A DNA stretch of 13,037 nucleotides from Pavlovales sp. CCMP2436 (Eukaryota; Haptophyta; Pavlovophyceae; Pavlovales), in contig MU631996.1 of the NCBI GenBank assembly GCA_026770615.1, forward strand, positions 29,252 to 42,288, written 5' to 3'. A model generated the notes under the pieces. The model was given only the letters and a program-made list of their open reading frames with translations. It was not told the DNA's origin and searched no databases. A program made the translations under genes and the position numbers. How positions within the stretch are numbered: the stretch's first letter is position 1; the number at the start of each line of letters is the position of its first letter. Positions 9,571-13,037 of this stretch are shown piece by piece.

Positions 9571-9740
9571 CAGGGGATTGCTTGGGATAGGGATTAGGAG
9601 TTGGGAGGCATAATGGGGATTGCCAGCAATCCCCAGGGATTGGGAGTTGAGATCTGCCACGACGCTCTGAGATTGCCTGGGATTGGAATTGGGAGTTGAA
9701 GCAATTGCCTACAACTTTCAGGCAATCCTCAACAACTCCC
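9571..9740. repeat. Left subterminal array of GGGATTG / GGGAGTTG words
   Basis: GGGATTG occurs forward at 9574, 9616, 9636 and 9679 and reversed at 9627. GGGAGTTG occurs at 9642 and 9691 and reversed (CAACTCCC) at 9733. A perfect 9-bp palindromic stem, GGGGATTGC / GCAATCCCC with a 2-nt spacer, spans 9615-9634. Degenerate copies fill the gaps. The word order is irregular, so this is an array of binding-site-like words and not a plain tandem repeat. Confidence 0.8.
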
Positions 9741-9780
9741 ATGCAGAAAATGAAAAAAATATATATACAGAGGTGAGCCA

Positions 9781-10238
9781 GCCACATAGCTTGAGAAGTT
9801 AGAGCTAGCGCTTAAAGCGGATAGACTTACTTACAAAAGAGCTCTTTCAGCGGTTCAAGCATGTGACATTGCCAAGAGGCGCACCAGCACTAAGCGGCGC
9901 ATGGCGAGCGCACCGGGCGCGCCTGCGAGTGCGCCGGCCGCAGACACGCCTGCGGCTACTGTCTTCGCTCCGAGGACACGTCCGCGGGGTCGAAATTCGA
10001 ATTAGTGGCACGATTCCGCACTGGTGAGGGGGAAAAGTGGTGGCCGGGACAAAGAAGTAGACATTGGTCACCCCTGCGCGCTAAGTGTCGATAGCTGATG
10101 TCGAATAGAGCCCTCATCGACGGTCAGAGCCCACCTTGTGTGCCTCGCAGGTGCCTCTAGGGTCGACAACATACTTCGTGGAACTAACTTTTCCGATTCT
10201 CAGCGTTCGGAAGCGAAAAGAAAGTCATGGTTCCCGAA
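9781..10238. other. Interior of the element, left part, no gene recognised
   Basis: Mixed-composition DNA with no splice-ready or high-GC3 coding stretch. Frames of up to about 75 codons exist on the minus strand (9847-10071), but they lack the codon bias of the dynein exons and any motif I know. I see no RNA gene. Confidence 0.5.
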
Positions 10239-10368
10239 GTGGTGCCGCGGAGTTTGTTGCAGATTCGTGAATGGGGCGGTGCCACGGAGTTTGTTGCAGA
10301 TTCGTGAATGGGCAGATTCGTGGGGCACCGCCCCATTCACGAATCTGCAACAAACTCCGCGGCACCAC
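10239..10368. repeat. Perfect 45-bp inverted repeat with a third copy in the loop
   Basis: Bases 10239-10283 are the exact reverse complement of 10324-10368, leaving a 40-nt loop. The arm unit beginning GGTGCCGCGGAGTTTGTTGC (10241) is repeated directly from 10278 to 10312 with one G-to-A change at 10284, and a further scrap CAGATTCGTG follows at 10313-10322. The right arm can therefore pair with either of two left copies. Outside the stem the match continues imperfectly (AAGTCA at 10222 and its complement near 10378). In RNA this would fold into a long, nearly perfect hairpin. Confidence 0.88.
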
Positions 10369-11050
10369 CTCCGATTCCTGACTTGCTCCGGAGGATTTTC
10401 AACGGACTTTTTCGATTTCCCCCCCGGACTGGCCACTAATTTTGACTTTGACCACGCGGACAACTTCAATCACCTTCCCGTGCTTGAACCCTAGGTGCAA
10501 CAAGCGCTACGCGTCCAGACCGACGTTGGTCAGGCACAAGAAGGCGGGACCGGTGCGACCCAGCCACGATCCAAAGTCCGCACAAGAGAGCAGAACGACG
10601 CCCGTAACATCTTCGCACAGAAGCACATCAGTCCAGCCTGCCTGCTGTCGACGGGGGCTCTGGCATCACTTGGGTCATCACTTTGTCGCACCCGCAGTCC
10701 CGCTGCCGGAGTTCGTCTGCCTCGGGATCGAAGCGCGCGTCTCGCTGCACCCATCGAGGTGTGCCGCTGGGCTGTCTTCCGCCGCGCAGACAAATGACAA
10801 TTGGTCGTCAGACTGCGCGCGGACGAGGGCCATGCGCACGGAGTCAGCGCATGTGGAAGTTCTGCGTGCCGCGCATGCCGTACGTACGGTCCATATGTGC
10901 CGCCGCGCGTGTCCATTCGTGCTCTCAAACGTCAGCCTTCTCTATCACGTTCGAGCACGTGATCATTATGTGCAGCCCATTGGCGTATGCACACGTGCGC
11001 GAGGGATCGGTGTGGGCTGTCAAGCCTGCTACTCGATGTGCGAGCTCGAG
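10369..11050 (+). other. Interior of the element, right part; zinc-finger-like scrap, otherwise unassigned
   Basis: A frame open from 10382 to 11101 has no ATG near its start. It contains CLNPRCNKRYASRPTLVRH (10481-10537), with C-x4-C-x12-H spacing and the Tyr and Leu of a C2H2 finger, but no His at the expected distance (the next is ten residues later). Codon third positions are not GC-biased as in the dynein exons. An overlapping frame ending at 10494 reads FDFPPGLATNFDFDHADNFN just before the finger, so a decayed or frameshifted gene is possible. I do not call a gene. Confidence 0.3.
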
Positions 11051-11096
11051 GCGAAGAACTCGGGCGAAGAACCCGGCGAGATCCCGGCGAAGAACC
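11051..11096. repeat. 13-bp short tandem repeat GCGAAGAACYCGG
   Basis: Two full units (11051-11063, 11064-11076; 12 of 13 bases equal) are followed by a shortened, altered unit (11077-11087) and a partial unit (11088-11096). It sits at the inner edge of the A/T-rich strip that precedes the right subterminal array. Confidence 0.7.
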
Positions 11097-11130
11097 TTTA
11101 ATTTATTTATAAAAACAAATAAAAAGTAAG

Positions 11131-11337
11131 CAATCCCCTACAACTCCCAGGCAATCCCCTACAACTCCCAGGCAATCCCCAGGGAGTTGTGGCTATGGAG
11201 GTCAACTCCCAGGGGAGTTGTAGGGGATTGGGAGTTCCCGGCAGAGCCTGGGATTGGAATTGAGATTGCAACTCCCAGGGGATTGCAATCCCAGGCAATC
11301 CCCAGGGAGTGAGGGGATTGCAATCCCAAGGGAGTTG
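11131..11337. repeat. Right subterminal array of GGGATTG / GGGAGTTG words
   Basis: At least ten GGGATTG words (forward at 11224, 11250, 11279, 11314; reversed at 11131, 11152, 11173, 11286, 11296, 11321) and seven GGGAGTTG words (reversed at 11141, 11162, 11203, 11269; forward at 11182, 11213, 11330) lie within about 210 bases. It starts with a 21-bp unit repeated 2.4 times (11131-11180). Two identical 14-bp palindromes GGGATTGCAATCCC occur at 11279-11292 and 11314-11327, and CAACTCCC-AG-GGGAGTTG at 11203-11220. Confidence 0.82.
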
Positions 11338-11346
11338 CGACCTCTG
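11330..11346 (-). repeat. Right terminal inverted repeat
   Basis: Read on the minus strand it is CAGAGGTCGCAACTCCC, paired with 9544-9560. Confidence 0.7.
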
Positions 11347-11354
11347 CATATACA
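11347..11354. repeat. Right target-site duplication CATATACA
   Basis: It is an exact copy of 9536-9543, abutting the right terminal inverted repeat that ends in CCTCTG. Confidence 0.72.
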
Positions 11355-11551
11355 CTTCGATTCATCACATGAAACAAAAACTCACTTCTACGTTGTGGGA
11401 TTTCAATAGACAATATCATCACTTAATTTAAGGAGCCGTTCCCGTTTCCTAATAATCCCCCTTGATTAATATGATATTTTTTTATTTAAGATGGGTCACT
11501 CATTCTAAATAATTTGTCGCCGCCGAGGCCTGCGAGCAAGGCGAGCAGTTG
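11355..11551. other. AT-rich spacer, no gene seen
   Basis: Low-GC sequence between the element and the following GC-rich island. TTTTTTTATTTAAG at 11477-11490 resembles a splice acceptor, but the frame after it closes at once, so it gives no gene model. Confidence 0.4.
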
Positions 11552-12112
11552 ATGGACGGGATGTTCTATGACCACCGGGGTGTTCCCCTGGTGTCCTTCT
11601 CCGTCACGCTCGGCGAGGTGGGAGCCCCTGTGGGCCGGGGCGTGTGGGTCGGGGCGCCGCGCCGCGACCGGCCAGTCGCGGTCGCGACGCCCCACGAGGT
11701 TGCCCGCAGCTTGCAAAGGCGTCGGACCCCAACGGCTGCAAGGGCGCGGGCGCGCGCTCATCGCTGTCGGTGGAAATCTCGGGGACGAGGCTCAGAAACT
11801 AGAGGAAGAAGCACGATGCTAACGGCACGGTGCAGCCGGGGGCAAAGAGGCGCGTGGTGGCACGAACCGCCAAGCGCCGCGCCGGCTTGCCGGCGCGGCT
11901 GGCGGCGTGTGACGCCCCGCGTCCCGCGCTCGTGGCCGCTTCACCGAAAGCCCTCCAGTGCTCCGGATCAACCCGCACAACATACCATGCCGCGCGAGGG
12001 GACGGCCGCCGCGACGGCGCCCGACTCCTCCTCCAGCATTCGCGTTCAGGACAAGGACTCGGTGATGGAGGTGGACGACGTGACCAAGTTCGCCGCCTTC
12101 TTGGACGGCTAG
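11552..12112 (+). CDS. Weak hypothetical frame in a GC-rich island
   Basis: ATG at 11552 opens 186 codons to TAG at 12110-12112. I do not recognise the product. The first about 50 codons (starting MDGMFYDHRGVPLVSFSVTL) and the last 41 (from an internal ATG at 11987, MPREGTAAATAPDSSSSIRV, ending VTKFAAFLDG) have mostly G or C in third positions and a balanced residue mix. The middle is Arg-rich and looks like non-coding GC-rich DNA read in frame. An unseen intron, or just the C-terminal 41 codons as a separate small gene, are alternatives, as is chance. Confidence 0.22.
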   Translation: MDGMFYDHRGVPLVSFSVTLGEVGAPVGRGVWVGAPRRDRPVAVATPHEVARSLQRRRTPTAARARARAHRCRWKSRGRGSETRGRSTMLTARCSRGQRGAWWHEPPSAAPACRRGWRRVTPRVPRSWPLHRKPSSAPDQPAQHTMPREGTAAATAPDSSSSIRVQDKDSVMEVDDVTKFAAFLDG

Positions 12113-12199
12113 ATTGGCGTTCCGCCGGTGAGGAAGACGTACTGTCGGCTGAAGGGGACAGCCGCCGCGTTGACGCCCGACCCATCCGCCGGCATCCGC
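11998..12199 (+). repeat. Diverged 46-bp direct duplication, 156 bp apart
   Basis: Bases 11998-12043 and 12154-12199 agree at 37 of 46 positions without gaps. The offset is 52 codons, so both copies lie in one frame: GTAAATAPDSSSSIR and GTAAALTPDPSAGIR. The second copy follows the TAG at 12110. Confidence 0.65.
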
Positions 12200-12651
12200 C
12201 CCTCATGGGCGGGAGTAAAGACGTGAGCTGGAGACGGCCACGTCGCGAGGCGTGGTCGCGCCGCTACATACAGTACACTGCAGACGCAACGCCGCGTTGA
12301 AAGATGCGGAAGGGGGGCACTGGCAATGCCTCCCGCCCGTCCCTCTTCATAGCGGGATATTCAGCGGTATGGACGGTACCCGTGTGCTCTGCTAAGGTCC
12401 CATGGCCCGGGTGTTTAGTTCTCAACGCTTGGGTCCGGTGGAGATCTATCAGGGGACGGACGTTAATCTAGATATTTTAACAGTGAGTGAGTAACCGACT
12501 GTCCGCTATTATTGAGGTTCTAGCTGCCGCGCGCGGGTTAATATTTAAACTCAGAAAATAAATTTGAACCAAAAAGCGATCCAAATTAATATTGAAAGAT
12601 CAAATTATATTTAAAAGCTTAAAATAAAATGATGTTTTGGTCAGCTCACCC
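12200..12651. other. Intergenic DNA, GC-rich then strongly AT-rich
   Basis: The GC-rich island ends near 12300, and 12536-12640 is almost all A and T. I see no reading frame with coding character, no RNA gene, and no clear promoter or terminator. Confidence 0.45.
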
Positions 12652-12993
12652 ATGCAAAACAATTTACAATATTTAAGTGTTTTTTTTGCCGCGAACTACG
12701 TTTGTGTCCGGAGCGTGTTCGTAACCCGGCAGCGCCAGTCTACTGAAAGTCCAGTAAACCCCGGGAGCACTCTTTTCGTAATCTGGATGAAGGAATCTGC
12801 CCTGCTATTGCAGCTAGTGTGGTGCTGCACGAGGGGATACGCGCCAGAGTTCCAAGAGGTTGTTTTCTACCTACTCCCCGACGCAATAGGTACGTCTCAT
12901 TGGATACACACTACATATGGAGGCTTTCCTGACGTCCCCGCTGGCTATAAAGTTAGGGCGCAATCGCCAAGCTCCCGGGGCACATTTGGCTAG
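12652..12993 (+). CDS. Weak hypothetical frame of 113 codons
   Basis: ATG at 12652 runs to TAG at 12991-12993. I do not recognise the product (starts MQNNLQYLSVFFAANYVCVR). Its third positions are mixed and unlike those of the dynein exons, and a frame of this length is not surprising by chance in DNA of middling GC. A TATAAA word at 12946-12951 lies inside it; if that is a real core promoter for a gene further on, the frame is unlikely to be coding. Confidence 0.17.
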   Translation: MQNNLQYLSVFFAANYVCVRSVFVTRQRQSTESPVNPGSTLFVIWMKESALLLQLVWCCTRGYAPEFQEVVFYLLPDAIGTSHWIHTTYGGFPDVPAGYKVRAQSPSSRGTFG

Positions 12994-13037
12994 ATGACAA
13001 GCGCCCACACAGAATAAAAATTGAGTGCTCGAGTAAA

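Larger units (their letters stand above)
9544..11346. mobile_element. Non-autonomous hAT-like DNA transposon, 1803 bp
   Basis: The left end CAGGGGTCTTAATTCCC (9544-9560) and the reverse complement of the right end, CAGAGGTCGCAACTCCC (11330-11346), agree at 13 of 17 positions. The 8 bases immediately outside are identical on both sides: CATATACA at 9536-9543 and 11347-11354. Eight-base duplications and termini beginning CAGRGG are the known signature of the hAT superfamily. Just inside both ends lie dense arrays of short words, in keeping with the subterminal transposase-binding repeats known in hATs, and each array is followed inward by an A/T-rich strip. The interior shows no transposase frame, so it would need enzyme from elsewhere. 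The duplication is perfect, which suggests a fairly recent insertion. Superfamily assignment is inferred from ends only. Confidence 0.72.

Noticed and set aside
10138..10494. Frame of 118 codons crossing the long hairpin
   Set aside because: Both strands read similar peptides there merely because of the inverted repeat, so the open frame is not evidence for coding.
10442..11101. Frame of 219 codons as a real protein gene
   Set aside because: No ATG at its start, no codon bias like the neighbouring gene, and only a damaged zinc-finger-like motif; kept as a note, not a gene.
11131..11337. CRISPR-like array
   Set aside because: Words are in both orientations, spacing is irregular and there are no unique equal-length spacers; the genome is eukaryotic.
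9544..11346. Mutator-like (MULE) element with a 9-bp duplication CATATACAC
   Set aside because: The ninth base is shared on both sides, but using it makes the two ends unequal by one base; the CAGRGGTC termini fit hAT with 8 bp better.
11477..11490. Splice acceptor TTTTTTTATTTAAG before an ATG
   Set aside because: The frame from that ATG stops after five codons and no matching donor with coding DNA upstream is seen.
11486..11761. Minus-strand frame of 91 codons in the GC island
   Set aside because: Third positions are less GC-biased than in the opposing plus-strand frame and no motif is visible.
9781..13037. tRNA, rRNA or small nuclear RNA genes
   Set aside because: I looked for GGTTCRA-type T-arm words with pairing arms and for known RNA cores and saw nothing convincing.

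Overview
The window is nuclear DNA from a flagellated eukaryote. Its main content is the 3' two-thirds of one axonemal dynein heavy chain gene on the + strand (about 3-9480), with five GT-AG introns. Coding DNA is GC-rich and third codon positions are nearly all G or C, while several introns and intergenic stretches are AT-rich. A microalga or other flagellate protist fits this. I cannot name the lineage from the sequence.

Region 1 (3-9480): six exons join into one open frame of 2,868 residues, open at the 5' edge of the window. It runs from the end of the linker through AAA1-AAA4, the stalk with its microtubule-binding domain, AAA5, AAA6 and the C-terminal domain to a TAG stop. The four usual nucleotide sites have intact P-loops. 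As I recall the family, the closest match is DNAH10, equivalent to Chlamydomonas IDA2 / dynein 1-beta, a heavy chain of the two-headed inner arm dynein I1/f. All visible introns lie in the first 3.9 kb, and the last exon is 5.6 kb without interruption.

Region 2 (9536-11354): 63 bases after the start of the 3' flank there is what looks like a 1.8-kb non-autonomous hAT-type DNA transposon. It has a perfect 8-bp target-site duplication (CATATACA), 17-bp imperfect terminal inverted repeats beginning CAGRGGTC, and dense arrays just inside both ends of two related words (GGGATTG and GGGAGTTG) in both orientations. The interior carries a perfect 45-bp inverted repeat with a third copy of the repeated unit in its loop, and a zinc-finger-like scrap. 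No transposase is visible.

Region 3 (11355-13037): an AT-rich stretch, then a GC-rich island (about 11520-12300) with a weak hypothetical reading frame and a 46-bp in-frame diverged duplication, then AT-rich DNA and a second weak frame of 113 codons. I recognise no gene here.

The most informative part outside the dynein is the transposon-like element. It was found through its terminal repeats, target-site duplication and subterminal word arrays, not through any reading frame.
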